A stretch of DNA of 64,000 nucleotides from Cedecea neteri (GCF_000757825.1 NZ_CP009451.1:3224001-3288000); one strand, 5' to 3'; shown: positions 26,688 to 37,732, numbered from the stretch's first letter. Numbers and translations: made by a program. The notes: generated from the letters alone by a model not told the origin.

Positions 26688-27878
26688 ATGAAACAGAAAA
26701 TGCATCTTGAAACCCAACTGGTCACCGCCGGACGGGAGAAACGCTACACCCAGGGCGCGGTAAATGCGGTGATTCAGCGCGCTTCCTCGCTGGTTTTTGA
26801 CAGCGTAAAAGACAAAAAATTTGCCACCGCCAACCGGGCAAACGGCGAGCTGTTCTATGGTCGCAGAGGCACGCTGACGCATTTCTCCTTCCAGAAGGCG
26901 ATGACCGACCTGGAGGGCGGCGCCGGGTGCTCGCTTTATCCGTGCGGTGCGGCGGCGGTCACCAACGCGATTCTGGCTTTCGTCAGCGGCGGAGACCATA
27001 TCCTGATGACCGGCGCGGCCTATGAGCCAACACAGGACTTCTGCAATAAGATCCTGAGCAAATTTAACGTCTCAACGACGTACTACGATCCGATGATTGG
27101 GGCCGGGATAGCTGAACTTATCCAGCCCAATACCCGCGTCGTTTTCCTTGAATCTCCGAGTTCAATTACCATGGAAGTTCAGGACGTTCCCGGCATGATT
27201 AAGGCAATTCGTGCCGTTAGACCGGACATTGTCATCATGCTGGACAACACCTGGGCCGCCGGAGTGCTGTTCCGCGCGCTGGATTATGGCGTAGATATCT
27301 CGATTCAGGCCGGGACCAAATACACCATTGGCCATTCGGACGGCATGCTGGGGACGGCCGTGGCCAACGAGCGTTGTTGGGATCGCCTGCGTGAAAATTC
27401 CTACCTGATGGGCCAGACGCTGGATGCCGATACGGCGTATATGGCCGCCCGCGGCCTGCGCACGCTGGGGGTGAGGCTGAAGCAGCATGAAGAAAGCAGC
27501 CTCGCGATTGCCCGCTGGCTGTCAGAGCATCCACAGGTGGAGCGGGTTAACCATCCCGCGCTGGCAGAATGCCCTGGGCATGCGTTCTTCGAACGTGACT
27601 TTTCCGGCAGCTCCGGCCTGTTCTCCTTTGTGCTGAAACAGCGCCTGACGGACGAACAGCTTGCTGGCTATCTCGACAACTTCGCGCTGTTCCATATGGC
27701 GTATTCCTGGGGCGGGTTTGAGTCACTTATCCTGGCCAACCAGCCGGAAGAGCTGAATGAAATCCGCCCGGCCGGAAAGGTAGACTTCAGCGGCACGCTG
27801 GTGCGCGTGCATATCGGTCTGGAAAACGTTGAAGAACTGATTGCCGACCTCGAAGCCGGTTTCGCCCGCCTCGTCTGA
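26688..27878 (+). CDS. metC: MetC-like cystathionine beta-lyase / C-S lyase
   Basis: A 396-residue PLP enzyme of the Cys/Met metabolism family, colinear with E. coli MetC. It cleaves cystathionine to homocysteine, pyruvate and ammonia, and often L-cysteine to sulfide. The PLP lysine is in [12 protein letters not shown] (about residue 211), and the phosphate-binding and substrate residues appear in [33 protein letters not shown] and [14 protein letters not shown]. In E. coli metC stands elsewhere, next to exbB. Here it is the second gene behind a symporter, so it may be a dedicated catabolic paralogue rather than the biosynthetic MetC. Confidence 0.85.
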   Translation: MKQKMHLETQLVTAGREKRYTQGAVNAVIQRASSLVFDSVKDKKFATANRANGELFYGRRGTLTHFSFQKAMTDLEGGAGCSLYPCGAAAVTNAILAFVSGGDHILMTGAAYEPTQDFCNKILSKFNVSTTYYDPMIGAGIAELIQPNTRVVFLESPSSITMEVQDVPGMIKAIRAVRPDIVIMLDNTWAAGVLFRALDYGVDISIQAGTKYTIGHSDGMLGTAVANERCWDRLRENSYLMGQTLDADTAYMAARGLRTLGVRLKQHEESSLAIARWLSEHPQVERVNHPALAECPGHAFFERDFSGSSGLFSFVLKQRLTDEQLAGYLDNFALFHMAYSWGGFESLILANQPEELNEIRPAGKVDFSGTLVRVHIGLENVEELIADLEAGFARLV

Positions 27879-27944
27879 TTCCCTCCTTTGCCGCTCGAAA
27901 GGGCGGCCTTTTCGCCTGAGTTATTCCGCTATTCTCCCTCCATT

Positions 27945-27993
27945 GGAATAAAATATTCGTGATAATGCGCACGCACATGGAATAAAATATTCC
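27945..27993 (+). promoter_or_regulatory. Duplicated inverted repeat upstream of murQ, likely MurR operator
   Basis: The inverted repeat GGAATAAAATATTCC occurs at 27979-27993 in full and at 27945-27958 lacking the last C, 34 bp apart, each preceded by T. The pair ends 37 bases before the murQ ATG, over the probable promoter. E. coli MurR, an RpiR-type repressor, binds adjacent inverted repeats in front of murQP; I infer the same here. Confidence 0.7.
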
Positions 27994-28030
27994 ATACTAT
28001 GCACTGCAGAACACACTAATGGATGTCCCG

Positions 28031-28939
28031 ATGAAGATTAATTTAACCAAACTGGTCACCGAGAGCCGCAATACGGCGAGCGCGGAAATCGATACGCTGC
28101 CCACTTTAGACATGCTCAAAGTTATCAATAACGAAGACAAACAGGTGCCGCTGGCGGTTGAGGCAACGCTGCCGCAGGTGGCTCAGGTCGTCGATAAAGT
28201 CGTGGCCGCATTCGCCCGGGGCGGCAGGCTGATTTACAGCGGCGCAGGGACATCAGGCCGGCTGGGTATTCTGGATGCAAGTGAGTGCCCGCCAACTTTC
28301 GGCACCCCGCGCGAGCAGGTGGTCGGCCTGATTGCCGGCGGGCATCCGGCCATTTTGCAGGCGGTGGAGAACGCCGAAGACAGCCGTGAAATGGGCGAGC
28401 AGGATCTGCGGAACCTGAACTTTAGCGCGCGAGACGTGCTGGTGGGTATTGCCGCCAGCGGCCGCACGCCGTACGTGCTCGGCGCCATGGCCTATGCAAA
28501 AAGCGTGGGCGCCACCGTCGCGGCAATCTCCTGTAATCCCGGCAGCGAAATGAGCCTGGCGGCTGATATCGCCATCGAACCCGTGGTCGGCCCCGAAGTC
28601 GTCACCGGCTCTTCACGCATGAAGGCGGGTACGGCGCAAAAGCTGATCCTGAATATGATCACTACCGGGTCGATGATCCGCAGCGGCAAAGTCTATGGCA
28701 ACCTGATGGTGGACGTGGAAGCCACCAACGCCAAGCTGATTCAGCGCCAGATTAATATCGTGGTTGAGGCTACCGATTCCAGCCCTGCGCAGGCAGAAGA
28801 GGCGCTCAATGCCTGCCACCGTCACTGTAAAACGGCGATCTTCATGCTGCTGAGCGGCCTGTCTGCCGAAGAGGCCAGCGAGGTGCTGGCGAAAAATCAG
28901 GGCTTTATACGTAAAGCATTGCAGGGGTTAAACGGATAG
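28031..28939 (+). CDS. murQ: N-acetylmuramic acid 6-phosphate etherase MurQ
   Basis: A 302-residue etherase that removes D-lactate from MurNAc-6-phosphate to give GlcNAc-6-phosphate, in the recycling of cell-wall sugars. It carries the SIS-domain signature [20 protein letters not shown] near residue 75, with the catalytic Glu in DASECPP, then [10 protein letters not shown] and [14 protein letters not shown] prefer ATG at 28031, as E. coli MurQ begins at the matching position and GGATG precedes it; 28019 is possible. It is cotranscribed with murP, two bases downstream. Confidence 0.95.
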   Translation: MKINLTKLVTESRNTASAEIDTLPTLDMLKVINNEDKQVPLAVEATLPQVAQVVDKVVAAFARGGRLIYSGAGTSGRLGILDASECPPTFGTPREQVVGLIAGGHPAILQAVENAEDSREMGEQDLRNLNFSARDVLVGIAASGRTPYVLGAMAYAKSVGATVAAISCNPGSEMSLAADIAIEPVVGPEVVTGSSRMKAGTAQKLILNMITTGSMIRSGKVYGNLMVDVEATNAKLIQRQINIVVEATDSSPAQAEEALNACHRHCKTAIFMLLSGLSAEEASEVLAKNQGFIRKALQGLNG

Positions 28940-28941
28940 CT

Positions 28942-30393
28942 ATGGCGAAAATCACCGGCTCGATGATGGAACAAGTCCTGCGCCTGACGGGCGGCAGCGG
29001 CAATATCCTTGTCTGCGGCAACTGCATGACGCGCCTCAGGCTGACGCTCAAAGACAGAGATCTCGTCCAACACGACGAACTGAAAAAAATTCCCGGCGTG
29101 ATGGGCGTGGTCAACGGCGACGATCAGCTGCAAATCATTCTCGGCCCTGGCAAAGCGCAAACCGCCAGCGAGCTGATGAATTCGATGCTGAAGCAGGGCG
29201 GCCAAAGCGAGCCGGAGAACGGCGAAAGTGCGGATCTGGCCGCGCTCGCCAGCCAGAACAAAAAGCAGATGAAGGCGAAGCAGAACAGCGCGGTGCATAA
29301 CTTCCTCACCAAGTTTGCCACCATTTTCACGCCGCTGATCCCGGGCTTTATTGCCGCCGGGCTGCTGCTGGGGATTGCCACGCTGCTGCAACAAACGCTG
29401 GTGGTGGAAGGCACAGCCCCTGCTGCGTGGCTGACCCAGCTTATTGCCTATATGAAGGTATTCAGCATCGGGCTGTTTACCTTCCTGAGCATTCTTATCG
29501 GCTTCAATACCCAGAAGGCTTTCGGCGGCACCGGCGTGAACGGGGCCATCATCGCCTCGCTGTTTATTCTGCGCTACGTGCCGGAAGGCAAAGTGGGCTA
29601 TTACGCCGGGATGGATACCTTCTTTGGGCTGACAATCGACCCGCGCGGCAACATCATTGGCGTACTGCTGGCATGTATTCTGGGGGCGTGGATCGAACGC
29701 CAGGTGCGGCGGATGATCCCGGATAACCTGGACATGATCCTTACCTCGACGATCACCTTGCTGATCACCGGGGCTATCACTTTTGTGGCGATCATGCCCA
29801 TCGGCGGCGAGCTGTTCAAAGGCATGTCGTGGCTGTTTATGCACCTGAACGGCAACCCATTCGGGACGGCGATTCTGGCCGGGCTGTTCCTGATTGCCGT
29901 GGTATTTGGTATTCACCAGGGCTTTGTCCCGGTGTATTTCGCACTAATGGATGCCCAGGGTTTCAACTCGCTGTTCCCTATTCTGGCGATGGCCGGTGCG
30001 GGGCAGGTAGGCGCGGCGCTGGCCCTGTTTGCCCGCTCGCCGAAAGGCTCGATGCTGCGCACGCAAATCAAAGGGGCCATTATTCCCGGGCTGCTGGGCA
30101 TCGGTGAGCCGTTGATTTACGGCGTGACGCTGCCGCGCCTTAAGCCGTTTATCACCGCCTGTATCGGCGGCGGGATAGGTGGGTTCTTCATCGGGCTGGT
30201 GGCCTGGCTCGGGCTGCCCGTCGGGCTGAATACCGTCTTTGGCCCGTCCGGGTTAGTGTCGATTCCACTGATGACCTCAAGTCAGGGGATCTTCGCCGGG
30301 ATGGCGGTTTACGTCGCCGGGATTGTTATCGCCTATGCCGCCGGTTTTATCATGACCTGGTTCTTCGGCAGCAAGAACGTTGATTTAACTTAA
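28942..30393 (+). CDS. murP: PTS N-acetylmuramic acid transporter EIIBC, MurP
   Basis: A 483-residue phosphotransferase-system permease that imports and phosphorylates N-acetylmuramic acid, supplying MurQ. An EIIB domain occupies about residues 1-80 with the phosphorylated Cys28 in GNCMTRLRL. After a charged linker (residues 90-120, KKQMKAKQN) a membrane EIIC domain follows, with conserved GIGEPLIYG and about ten hydrophobic segments. There is no EIIA domain, so phosphate must come from EIIA-Glc (Crr), as known for MurP. Confidence 0.94.
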   Translation: MAKITGSMMEQVLRLTGGSGNILVCGNCMTRLRLTLKDRDLVQHDELKKIPGVMGVVNGDDQLQIILGPGKAQTASELMNSMLKQGGQSEPENGESADLAALASQNKKQMKAKQNSAVHNFLTKFATIFTPLIPGFIAAGLLLGIATLLQQTLVVEGTAPAAWLTQLIAYMKVFSIGLFTFLSILIGFNTQKAFGGTGVNGAIIASLFILRYVPEGKVGYYAGMDTFFGLTIDPRGNIIGVLLACILGAWIERQVRRMIPDNLDMILTSTITLLITGAITFVAIMPIGGELFKGMSWLFMHLNGNPFGTAILAGLFLIAVVFGIHQGFVPVYFALMDAQGFNSLFPILAMAGAGQVGAALALFARSPKGSMLRTQIKGAIIPGLLGIGEPLIYGVTLPRLKPFITACIGGGIGGFFIGLVAWLGLPVGLNTVFGPSGLVSIPLMTSSQGIFAGMAVYVAGIVIAYAAGFIMTWFFGSKNVDLT

Positions 30394-30566
30394 GTTAATA
30401 TAACTCTGCCCGCCCGCGCTCTGCGGGCGGCATTATTCCCACTTCACATCTATCGTTACCCACTTTTTTTCTAAGGACAGAAAAGCATTAGCGATAATTT
30501 TTTATTCTTTTATGGAATCGTTGCCGTTGGAAATACTGCTTTCTCCCCCGAGACAGGAGCAGAATC

Positions 30567-31541
30567 ATGGCAGCAAAACGACACTCACTTTGGCTGGTTG
30601 CACTGGCCTTAATCGCAGCTCAGGCCCACGCGGTGGACGTCACCGTGGCGTACCAGACTTCCGCCGAACCCGCCAAAGTTGCGCAAGCCGATGATGCTTT
30701 TGCCAAAGACAGCGGGGCAAAAGCGGAATGGCGCAAATTCGACAGCGGCGCGAGCGTGGTTCGCGCGTTGGCTTCCGGCGACGTTCAAATCGGCAATATC
30801 GGCTCCAGCCCGCTAGCCGTGGCGGCCAGCCAGAACGTGCCGATTGAGGTCTTCCTGCTGGCCTCCCAGCTCGGTAATTCGGAAGCGCTGGTGGTCAAAA
30901 AAAGCATCAAATCTCCGCAGGACTTAATCGGCAAACGTATCGCGGTGCCGTTTATTTCCACCACCCATTACAGCCTGCTGGCTTCCCTCAAGCATTGGGG
31001 TATTAAGCCCGATCAGGTTCAAATCCTTAACCTCCAGCCTCCGGCAATTATTGCCGCCTGGCAGCGCGGCGACATCGACGCCGCCTATGTCTGGGCGCCC
31101 GCGGTGAACGAACTGGAAAAAGACGGCAGCGTGCTGACGGACTCTGCGCAGGTGGGCAAATGGGGTTCCCCAACGCTCGACGTGTGGGTGGTGCGTAAAG
31201 ACTTCGCCGAAAAACATCCTGATATCGTCACCGCCTTTGCCCGCAGCGCCATTGCGGCTCAGAAAGGCTATATCGACAACCCGGAGCAGTGGCTCAAGCA
31301 GCCGGACAACCTGAGCAAGCTCTCGCGCCTGAGCGGCGTGCCGGAAACCGACGTCCCTGGGCTGGTGAAGGGCAATACCTACCTGACGGCGAAACAGCAG
31401 GTCGAGCAGCTTAGCGGCCCGGTGAATAAAGCTATCGTCGATACCGCGAAGTTCCTGAAAGAGCAGGGCAAAGTACCTGCGGTGGCAACCGACTACAGCC
31501 AGTTTGTGACCGACCGCTTCGTGAAGCCGCTGGCGCAGTAA
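30567..31541 (+). CDS. tauA: Taurine ABC transporter substrate-binding protein
   Basis: A 324-residue periplasmic binding protein with a signal peptide ending AHAVDV near residue 22. It belongs to the NMT1/THI5-like fold of sulfonate-binding proteins (VTVAYQTSAEPAKVAQ, GDVQIGNIGSSPLAVAAS, DIDAAYVWAPA), the TauA pattern. AGGAGC precedes the ATG. It begins the tauABCD operon, which imports taurine and releases sulfite for sulfur nutrition and in E. coli needs CysB and Cbl. I could not confirm a Cbl site in the 170 bases upstream. Confidence 0.94.
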   Translation: MAAKRHSLWLVALALIAAQAHAVDVTVAYQTSAEPAKVAQADDAFAKDSGAKAEWRKFDSGASVVRALASGDVQIGNIGSSPLAVAASQNVPIEVFLLASQLGNSEALVVKKSIKSPQDLIGKRIAVPFISTTHYSLLASLKHWGIKPDQVQILNLQPPAIIAAWQRGDIDAAYVWAPAVNELEKDGSVLTDSAQVGKWGSPTLDVWVVRKDFAEKHPDIVTAFARSAIAAQKGYIDNPEQWLKQPDNLSKLSRLSGVPETDVPGLVKGNTYLTAKQQVEQLSGPVNKAIVDTAKFLKEQGKVPAVATDYSQFVTDRFVKPLAQ

Positions 31542-31562
31542 CCGTTAACAGGAGGCACGGCG

Positions 31563-32330
31563 ATGCTACAGGTTTCGCATCTTAGCGCGGAGTACGGCGG
31601 TAAAGCGGTACTCGACGACATTAATCTGACGGTGGACGAGGGCGAACTGCTGGTGGTGCTCGGCCCTTCCGGCTGCGGTAAGACCACGCTGCTTAACCTG
31701 ATCGCCGGTTTCGTCCCCTATCACTCCGGCAGCATTACGCTGCAGGGCAAAACGGTTGAGGGCCCTGGCGCCGAGCGCGGGGTCGTTTTCCAGAACGAGG
31801 GGCTACTGCCCTGGCGCTCGGTGCTGCATAACGTGGCTTTCGGGCTGCAGCTTGCCGGGCAGCCTAAGCCGCAGCGTGAAGAGCTTGCGCTCGACATGCT
31901 GCGCAAGGTTGGCCTGGAAGATAAAGCCAAACGCGCCATCTGGCAGCTTTCCGGCGGGCAGCGGCAGCGGGTGGGCATCGCCCGAGCGCTGGCAACAAAG
32001 CCCCAGCTTTTACTGCTGGACGAACCGTTTGGCGCGCTGGATGCCTTTACCCGCGAGCAGATGCAAACCCTGCTGCTAAAGCTGTGGCATGAGAGCCGCC
32101 GCCAGGTGCTGCTGATCACTCATGATATTGAGGAAGCGGTGTTCCTGGCGACAGAGTTAGTGTTGCTGTCACCGGGCCCTGGCCGCGTGCTGGAACGGCT
32201 ACAGCTTGATTTCGGTCGTCGTTTTGCCGCCGGAGAGCCGTGCCGCAGCATCAAATCTGACCCTGAATTTATCGGGAAGCGCGAATACGTGCTGAGCCGC
32301 GTGTTTGAACAGCGGGAGGGCTTCTTATGA
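31563..32330 (+). CDS. tauB: Taurine ABC transporter ATPase
   Basis: A 255-residue ABC ATPase. Walker A is GPSGCGKTT (about residues 34-42), the signature is [15 protein letters not shown], Walker [13 protein letters not shown], and the switch histidine is in LLITHD. It powers taurine uptake with TauA and TauC. It starts 21 bases after tauA and its stop overlaps tauC by four bases (ATGA). Confidence 0.95.
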   Translation: MLQVSHLSAEYGGKAVLDDINLTVDEGELLVVLGPSGCGKTTLLNLIAGFVPYHSGSITLQGKTVEGPGAERGVVFQNEGLLPWRSVLHNVAFGLQLAGQPKPQREELALDMLRKVGLEDKAKRAIWQLSGGQRQRVGIARALATKPQLLLLDEPFGALDAFTREQMQTLLLKLWHESRRQVLLITHDIEEAVFLATELVLLSPGPGRVLERLQLDFGRRFAAGEPCRSIKSDPEFIGKREYVLSRVFEQREGFL

Positions 32331-33154
32331 GCGTAGTCATTCAGGACAAGCCGGTGCGCCGCCGCCTTACGCTGCGCTGGCCGTTTTCGCGGCAGCTGAC
32401 GCTAAGCGCGGCAACGCTGGTTACGCTGGTGCTGCTGTGGTGGTGGGTTGCCTCTCAGCACTGGGTCAGCCCGCTGTTTCTTCCGCCGCCGGGGCAGGTG
32501 CTCTCGAAGCTGATTACTATAGCCGGGCCGCAGGGCTTTATGGACGCCACGCTGTGGCAGCACCTGGCCGCCAGCCTGGGGCGCATTCTTACCGCGCTTG
32601 CCGCTGCGGTGCTGATAGGCATCCCGGTGGGCATTGCGATGGGGCTGAGCTCCACCGTGCGCGGCATCCTTGATCCGCTGATCGAGCTTTACCGCCCGGT
32701 GCCGCCGCTGGCCTATTTGCCGCTGATGGTGATTTGGTTTGGCATCGGCGAGACCTCCAAAATCCTGCTGATTTACCTCGCGATTTTTGCGCCGGTAGCC
32801 ATGTCCACCATGGCGGGCGTGCGCAGCGCGAAGCAGGTCCGTATTCGTGCCGCCCAGGCGCTGGGCGCGTCCCGTTTGCAGGTCATCTGGCATGTGATTT
32901 TGCCGGGTGCGCTGCCTGAAATTCTGACCGGCTTCCGCATTGGGCTGGGCGTGGGCTGGTCCACGCTGGTGGCCGCAGAGCTTATTGCCGCGACGCGCGG
33001 GCTGGGCTTTATGGTGCAGTCGGCCGGTGAGTTTCTGGCAACGGATGTGGTACTGGCCGGGATCGGCGTAATTGCCGTCATCGCATTTTGTTTAGAACTG
33101 GGGCTGCGGGCGCTACAGCGCCGCCTGACCCCGTGGCATGGAGAAGGGCAATGA
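32327..33154 (+). CDS. tauC: Taurine ABC transporter permease
   Basis: A 275-residue inner-membrane permease of the BPD_transp_1 family with about six helices and the EAA-type loop ([23 protein letters not shown], about residues 182-204) that contacts TauB. A basic N-terminus ([11 protein letters not shown]) sets the cytoplasmic end. It overlaps both neighbours by four bases. Confidence 0.94.
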   Translation: MSVVIQDKPVRRRLTLRWPFSRQLTLSAATLVTLVLLWWWVASQHWVSPLFLPPPGQVLSKLITIAGPQGFMDATLWQHLAASLGRILTALAAAVLIGIPVGIAMGLSSTVRGILDPLIELYRPVPPLAYLPLMVIWFGIGETSKILLIYLAIFAPVAMSTMAGVRSAKQVRIRAAQALGASRLQVIWHVILPGALPEILTGFRIGLGVGWSTLVAAELIAATRGLGFMVQSAGEFLATDVVLAGIGVIAVIAFCLELGLRALQRRLTPWHGEGQ

Positions 33155-33999
33155 GTGAAAAAGTGAACGTTAAGCCATTGGGGCCGTACATCGGGGCGCA
33201 GGTCAGCGGCGTGGATCTGACGCGTGGCCTGAGCGATAACCAGTTCGAGCAGATTTACCACGCGCTGATCCGCCATCAGGTGCTGTTCTTCCGCGAACAG
33301 GAGATAACGCCTTCTCAGCAGCGCGCGCTGGCTCTGCGCTTCGGCGACCTGCATATCCACCCGGTTTACCCGCATGCCGAAGGTGTGGAAGAAATTATCG
33401 TGCTGGATACCCACAACGATAATCCGCCGGATAACGACAACTGGCACACCGACGTGACCTTTATTGAAACGCCGCCTGCCGGGGCGATTCTGGCCGCGAA
33501 GCAGCTGCCGGAAACCGGTGGGGATACGCTGTGGACCAGCGGGATTGCTGCCTTTGAGGCGCTGTCGGAGCCGTTTAAAAAGCTGCTGTCCGGGCTGGAG
33601 GCAGAACATGACTTCCGCAAATCGTTCCAGGAGTACAAGTACTCCCATAACGAGGTCGAGCACCAGCGCTGGCGCGAGGCCGTGGCGAAGAACCCGCCGC
33701 TGCGCCATCCGGTGATTCGTACTCATCCGGTCAGCGGCAAGCAGGCGCTTTTCGTCAACGAAGGCTTTACCACCCGCATCGTCAACCTGACGGAAAAAGA
33801 GAGCGAGGCGCTGCTGGGCTTCCTGTTTGCCCACATCACCAAACCGGAGTTCCAGGTGCGCTGGCGCTGGCAGCAAAACGATATTGCCATTTGGGATAAC
33901 CGCGTCACCCAGCATTATGCCAACGCTGATTATCTCCCGGCTCGCCGCATCATGCACCGCGCGACTATTCTGGGCGATAAGCCTTTCTGGCGCGGTTGA
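33151..33999 (+). CDS. tauD: Taurine dioxygenase TauD
   Basis: A 282-residue Fe(II)/2-oxoglutarate-dependent dioxygenase that oxidises taurine to aminoacetaldehyde and sulfite. Iron ligands are His99 and Asp101 (NWHTDVTF) and the C-terminal His in VTQHYANADY, with the 2-oxoglutarate Arg in PARRIMHRATI. The numbering matches E. coli TauD exactly. ATG at 33151 overlaps the tauC stop by four bases; the frame is open further up, but inside tauC. Confidence 0.95.
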   Translation: MSEKVNVKPLGPYIGAQVSGVDLTRGLSDNQFEQIYHALIRHQVLFFREQEITPSQQRALALRFGDLHIHPVYPHAEGVEEIIVLDTHNDNPPDNDNWHTDVTFIETPPAGAILAAKQLPETGGDTLWTSGIAAFEALSEPFKKLLSGLEAEHDFRKSFQEYKYSHNEVEHQRWREAVAKNPPLRHPVIRTHPVSGKQALFVNEGFTTRIVNLTEKESEALLGFLFAHITKPEFQVRWRWQQNDIAIWDNRVTQHYANADYLPARRIMHRATILGDKPFWRG

Positions 34000-34002
34000 T
34001 AA

Positions 34003-34034
34003 AAAAATAGCGCCTGATATCAGGCGCTATTTTT
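34003..34034. terminator. Perfect 32-bp palindromic terminator between tauD and nepI
   Basis: A perfect palindrome, AAAAATAGCGCCTGAT joined to its complement, gives a stem with A-runs on one side and T-runs on the other. It can end transcription from both converging genes, tauD and nepI. Confidence 0.9.
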
Positions 34035-34042
34035 AGATTTTT

Positions 34043-35224
34043 TTAAGCCCGAACCTTCACCGCAACCAGCAGGGCCGTCAGCAGCATCAGGCTGCCGGAT
34101 AGCATCAGCGGAGCCAGCAGGCCGAGGTTATCCAGCGCCAGGCCGCCCACCGCCGCGCCGCAGGTGTTGGCCAGCTGAATAACGGCCACCTGAATCGACC
34201 CGGCTTTTTCCGCCTGGTCCGCCAGCGAACGGGTGATCCACGTTGACCAGCCTACCGGCACCAGGGCAAAGGCCAGGCCCCAGACAACCGCAATCACCGA
34301 AGCCACGGTTTTATTCGTTCCCCACAGCACCAGCACCGCCGCGCTAACGGCGAGAATCAGCGGCGCGCAGGCCAGCGCCAGCTTTAACGAGCGTTTCAGA
34401 ATAGGCGCGGAAAGCGAGGTGCCGACGAAGCTTGCGATACCAAAGCTCAGCAGCACCAGCGTCAGGCCGTCAACGTCGAAGCCCGACATCGTCATGTAAA
34501 CCGGGCGGATATAGGTAAAGAACGAGAACTGACCCGCAAACGCCATGAAGATGGCGAGCATACCCGCCAGCACGCCCGGCCGCTTTAACAGGCCAAACAT
34601 GTTTTGCTTCTGGTGCGCCGGTTCACCCGGCAGCGAAGGCAGCGCCTTCCAGACCCAAATAATACAGGCTACGCCCATCAGCGCCGCGGCGTTAAAGACG
34701 TTGCGCCAGCCTATTATTCCGCCGAGAAAGCTGCCCAGCGGGGCGGCAATCACTAACGCAATCGACACCGCGCCGAAGATAACCGACAGCGCCTTTGGCA
34801 CCGTGCGGGCAGGAACGAGGCGCATGGTCAACGAAGCCGACATGGCCCAGAAGCCGCCAAGCGCCAGCCCGAGGCAGGCGCGGCCCAAAAGCAGCAGGGA
34901 GAAATTACCGGCAAATGAAACCAGCAGGCAGGAGGCGGTGAGCAGGACGGCAAAAAGCAGCACCACGCGGCGGCGATCGGTGGAGCCAATGAGGTTGGTG
35001 ATAAACAGGCTGGCGAACATGGCCACAAACGCGGTGACGGTGACCGACTGCCCGGCAACGCCCTCGGAGATATTCAGTTCCTGTGCCATAGGGGTCAACA
35101 GGCTAACCGGCAAAAACTCAACGGTAATCAGGCAGGCGACGCAAAAAGCGATAGCAAATACTGCTGACCAATTGGGGCGGGTTATCGAGGTCGCCGGAAT
35201 GGCGTGGGGAGCGGTCTCATTCAT
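34043..35224 (-). CDS. nepI: Purine ribonucleoside exporter NepI (MFS)
   Basis: A 393-residue major facilitator with 12 hydrophobic segments, very close to E. coli NepI ([40 protein letters not shown]). It exports purine ribonucleosides such as inosine by proton antiport. The ATG at 35224 (MNETAPHAI) fits the family start; an in-frame ATG 33 codons upstream would add a basic, cysteine-containing stretch the family lacks. Confidence 0.9.
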   Translation of the reverse strand: MNETAPHAIPATSITRPNWSAVFAIAFCVACLITVEFLPVSLLTPMAQELNISEGVAGQSVTVTAFVAMFASLFITNLIGSTDRRRVVLLFAVLLTASCLLVSFAGNFSLLLLGRACLGLALGGFWAMSASLTMRLVPARTVPKALSVIFGAVSIALVIAAPLGSFLGGIIGWRNVFNAAALMGVACIIWVWKALPSLPGEPAHQKQNMFGLLKRPGVLAGMLAIFMAFAGQFSFFTYIRPVYMTMSGFDVDGLTLVLLSFGIASFVGTSLSAPILKRSLKLALACAPLILAVSAAVLVLWGTNKTVASVIAVVWGLAFALVPVGWSTWITRSLADQAEKAGSIQVAVIQLANTCGAAVGGLALDNLGLLAPLMLSGSLMLLTALLVAVKVRA

Positions 35225-35813
35225 CCTGAAGTCCTGGGTAAGTTTTCGATGGCAAGCCCTCCAGTGTATCACCGCTTGCGCAACGACTTTAACGTTTTGG
35301 CAACTTTGCACGGTATTGCGCATTTGGCGTTCAAGATTCCCTTTCCTGCGTTAAACAAAAAATAAACAAATTTAACAATAAATATACAATATTCTCATGC
35401 CTGGAGGGACGCATAACCCCCTAAATAAACGAGGTTTTTGCTGCTTTATCCCCGTATTCCCGAAAGGTTGTCCTGGTGATTTCTTAGGCGTTATTAAGAC
35501 CGGGCTTACCTAACATAAAGAATTGGCATCTATTACTTAATTCAAATTTGGCTTAATTTAGCCCCACTTCGTCACCTGGTGCGAATATATATAAATTTTA
35601 TTTTTGATTATTAAGGATGACTTCTTTACGGCCATGAAATAACGGGCCGGGGAATCGTTTGTCTTTAATTCTCATGAAAATACTGAGCATTCTAAGGAAT
35701 TCCCACAGGATGTGGGAAATGCGTTATGCGGTCATTTAAGACCGATGATGATTCAAACGGCGTAATGAAGGATGCATTGCTCCGATGTGCGTTTTATATA
35801 TGAAGGAATACCC
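35225..35813. other. Long leader region upstream of fimA
   Basis: About 590 bases, AT-rich, between nepI and fimA with no convincing gene. It must hold the fimA promoter. A hairpin lies at 35700-35718 (TTCCCACA, GGA, then its complement), about 95 bases before the fimA ATG. I looked for the inverted repeats of an E. coli-type fim switch and saw none; no fimB/fimE recombinase gene is in the window. Confidence 0.5.
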
Positions 35814-36368
35814 ATGAAATTAAGCAAAATCGCCTCTTCACTGATCGCCACCGTTGCTCTGGTAAGCGGCGCCGCTAACGCAGCAGATCCAGTTACCGTT
35901 AATGGCGGTACCGTGCATTTCCAGGGCGAGCTGGTTAACGCCGCTTGCGCAGTAAGCACTCAGTCCGACGGCCAGATCGTTAAGCTGGGCCAGTACCGTA
36001 CCGCCGCTTTCACCAAAGTGGGCGATACCTCTTCCCAGATCCCATTCAACATCGTGCTGACCGATTGCGATAGCACCGTTGCGGCTACCGCTTCTGTGGC
36101 ATTCACCGGCCAGACTGATGCAACCGATCCAACCCTGCTGGCGGTGAACTCAGGCGGTAACGCTACCACCGCGAAAGGCGTAGGTATCGAGATCCTGGAT
36201 CGTGGTTCTAAGACGCTGTCTCCAAACGGGACCGTGTTCTCTACCGCTCAGACTCTGAACGACGGTGAGAACACCATTCCGTTCACCGCTCGCTATAAAG
36301 CTACTGCTGCTACCGCCACTGCCGGTGCTGCAAACGCGGACGCTACCTTCGTAATGAAATACGAATAA
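35814..36368 (+). CDS. fimA: Type 1 fimbria major subunit FimA
   Basis: A 184-residue pilin with a signal peptide ending AANAADPV at about residue 23 and two cysteines (NAACAVS and TDCDS) for the pilin disulfide. It has the donor strand pattern [19 protein letters not shown] at the start and the C-terminal [12 protein letters not shown]. It polymerises into the fimbrial shaft by donor-strand exchange. GAAGGA precedes the ATG. It is the first gene of fimAICDHF. Confidence 0.95.
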   Translation: MKLSKIASSLIATVALVSGAANAADPVTVNGGTVHFQGELVNAACAVSTQSDGQIVKLGQYRTAAFTKVGDTSSQIPFNIVLTDCDSTVAATASVAFTGQTDATDPTLLAVNSGGNATTAKGVGIEILDRGSKTLSPNGTVFSTAQTLNDGENTIPFTARYKATAATATAGAANADATFVMKYE

Positions 36369-36443
36369 TCAGCGACAGCTGATAGCACAAGGATGATTCA
36401 GCCTCAGGGACGAGGCTTGTCCGACGTGAGTCCAGAGAGGACG

Positions 36444-36992
36444 ATGATGACAAGGAAAATCCTGCTCCTGGCTATTCTGGCAGCGGTGAATCCCGTTCAG
36501 GCAAAGCGCATTGTGGTTATCCACGGCGGTGAAGTGCACATGCAGGGCGAGTTGGTCAACGGCGCCTGCGCCGTCGCGCCTGAAAGTCAGGAAATGACCG
36601 TGCAAATGGGTCAGTACCCAAGCAACGTTTTTAAAGATGTTGGCAGCTACGCGCCGCCCAGCATCCCTTTTACCCTTCGGCTGACGGACTGCCGCCCGGA
36701 GGTTTATGACCATGTTGGTATCGCGTTCCAGGGCTCAACCCCGGCGGAAGATCCTCAGGTATTTCTGGCTACATCCAGCGTAAGCGGCAATGACGCCAGC
36801 AGCGGGATTGGCCTGGCGTTATTTGACCAACAGCAGCAGTTGATTATTCCAAATAGCGAACCGGCTTCATATTCGCCAATAACCACGCAGGAAATGAGCT
36901 TTCATTTTACTGCGCGTTATCGTTCGGTCTCTAAGCACATGTCGCCCGGAAATATTCGCTCCGACGTCTGGTTCACGCTGGTTTATCCCTGA
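36444..36992 (+). CDS. fimI: Minor fimbrial subunit FimI
   Basis: A 182-residue pilin-like protein with a signal peptide ending PVQAKRI near residue 21 and pilin cysteines in NGACAVA and LTDCRPE. It lacks the FimA-type Ala/Thr-rich character and ends [16 protein letters not shown] at 36444 follows AGAGAGG. The position between fimA and fimC matches FimI, thought to anchor or end the pilus rod. Confidence 0.9.
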   Translation: MMTRKILLLAILAAVNPVQAKRIVVIHGGEVHMQGELVNGACAVAPESQEMTVQMGQYPSNVFKDVGSYAPPSIPFTLRLTDCRPEVYDHVGIAFQGSTPAEDPQVFLATSSVSGNDASSGIGLALFDQQQQLIIPNSEPASYSPITTQEMSFHFTARYRSVSKHMSPGNIRSDVWFTLVYP

Positions 36993-37036
36993 ACCTCTGC
37001 TTCTCCATTCTGGCTATTTTGATGGTACCTGTCGTG

Positions 37037-37732
37037 ATGAACAAATTATATAAAGCCGCTTCGGCGCTGATGCTCTCTTTAATGATTACCTCTCTTAATG
37101 CGCAGGCTGCGGGCGGTATTGCCCTGGGCGCCACGCGCGTTATTTACCCGGCCGATGCGAAACAAACGTCGCTGGCCATCACCAATAGCGATCCTAAAGA
37201 ACGCTTTCTGGTGAACTCCTGGATTGAAAACGATCTGGGGCAGAAAGAGAAAAGCTTCGTGGTCACGCCGCCGCTGTTTGTCAGCGAGCCAAAAAGCGAG
37301 AACACGCTGCGTATTATCTATGCCGGACCGCAGCTGCCGAGCGACCGTGAGTCCATCTTCTGGATGAACGTTAAGGCGATTCCTTCGGTGGATAAAAACA
37401 GCGTTGAGGGCAAGAACGTCCTCCAACTGGCGGTTCTCTCCCGCATTAAGCTGTTTGTACGTCCTAAAAACCTGCAGATGCAGCCCGAAGACGCCCTCAA
37501 GCAGATTCGCTTCGCCCGCAGCGGCCAGTACCTGAAAATCAGCAACCCTTCTCCTTACTATGTGTCGCTGGTCAACCTGAAGATGGGCAACGAGAAGCTG
37601 CCTAACACCATGGTGGCACCAAAAAATAGCGTGCAGGTTGCCGTGCCGTCTGGCGTTCAGGGTGCCGTGAGCTTCCAGAGCGTGAACGATTACGGCGCGG
37701 TGACGAAAGCACAAGCGGGTGTCATGCAGTAA
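37037..37732 (+). CDS. fimC: Periplasmic fimbrial chaperone FimC
   Basis: A 231-residue PapD-like chaperone: signal peptide ending AQAAGG near residue 25, then two Ig-like domains. Features are [20 protein letters not shown] (the N-terminal strand with the Arg that anchors subunit C-termini), LFVRPKNL and the Lys near [13 protein letters not shown]. It holds subunits for the usher. I chose ATG 37037 (MNKLYK) over two upstream Met codons that would put acidic-poor VPVV residues before the signal peptide. Confidence 0.94.
   Translation: MNKLYKAASALMLSLMITSLNAQAAGGIALGATRVIYPADAKQTSLAITNSDPKERFLVNSWIENDLGQKEKSFVVTPPLFVSEPKSENTLRIIYAGPQLPSDRESIFWMNVKAIPSVDKNSVEGKNVLQLAVLSRIKLFVRPKNLQMQPEDALKQIRFARSGQYLKISNPSPYYVSLVNLKMGNEKLPNTMVAPKNSVQVAVPSGVQGAVSFQSVNDYGAVTKAQAGVMQ

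Noticed and set aside
28897..29916. A 339-codon minus-strand open frame
   Set aside because: Antisense to murP; His/Gln/Arg-rich composition of a reversed membrane-protein gene.
32773..33957. A 394-codon minus-strand open frame
   Set aside because: It is antisense to tauC and tauD, both certain; no family features.
35225..35813. An invertible fim switch
   Set aside because: No pair of inverted repeats was found around the fimA promoter and there is no fimB/fimE-type recombinase in the window.
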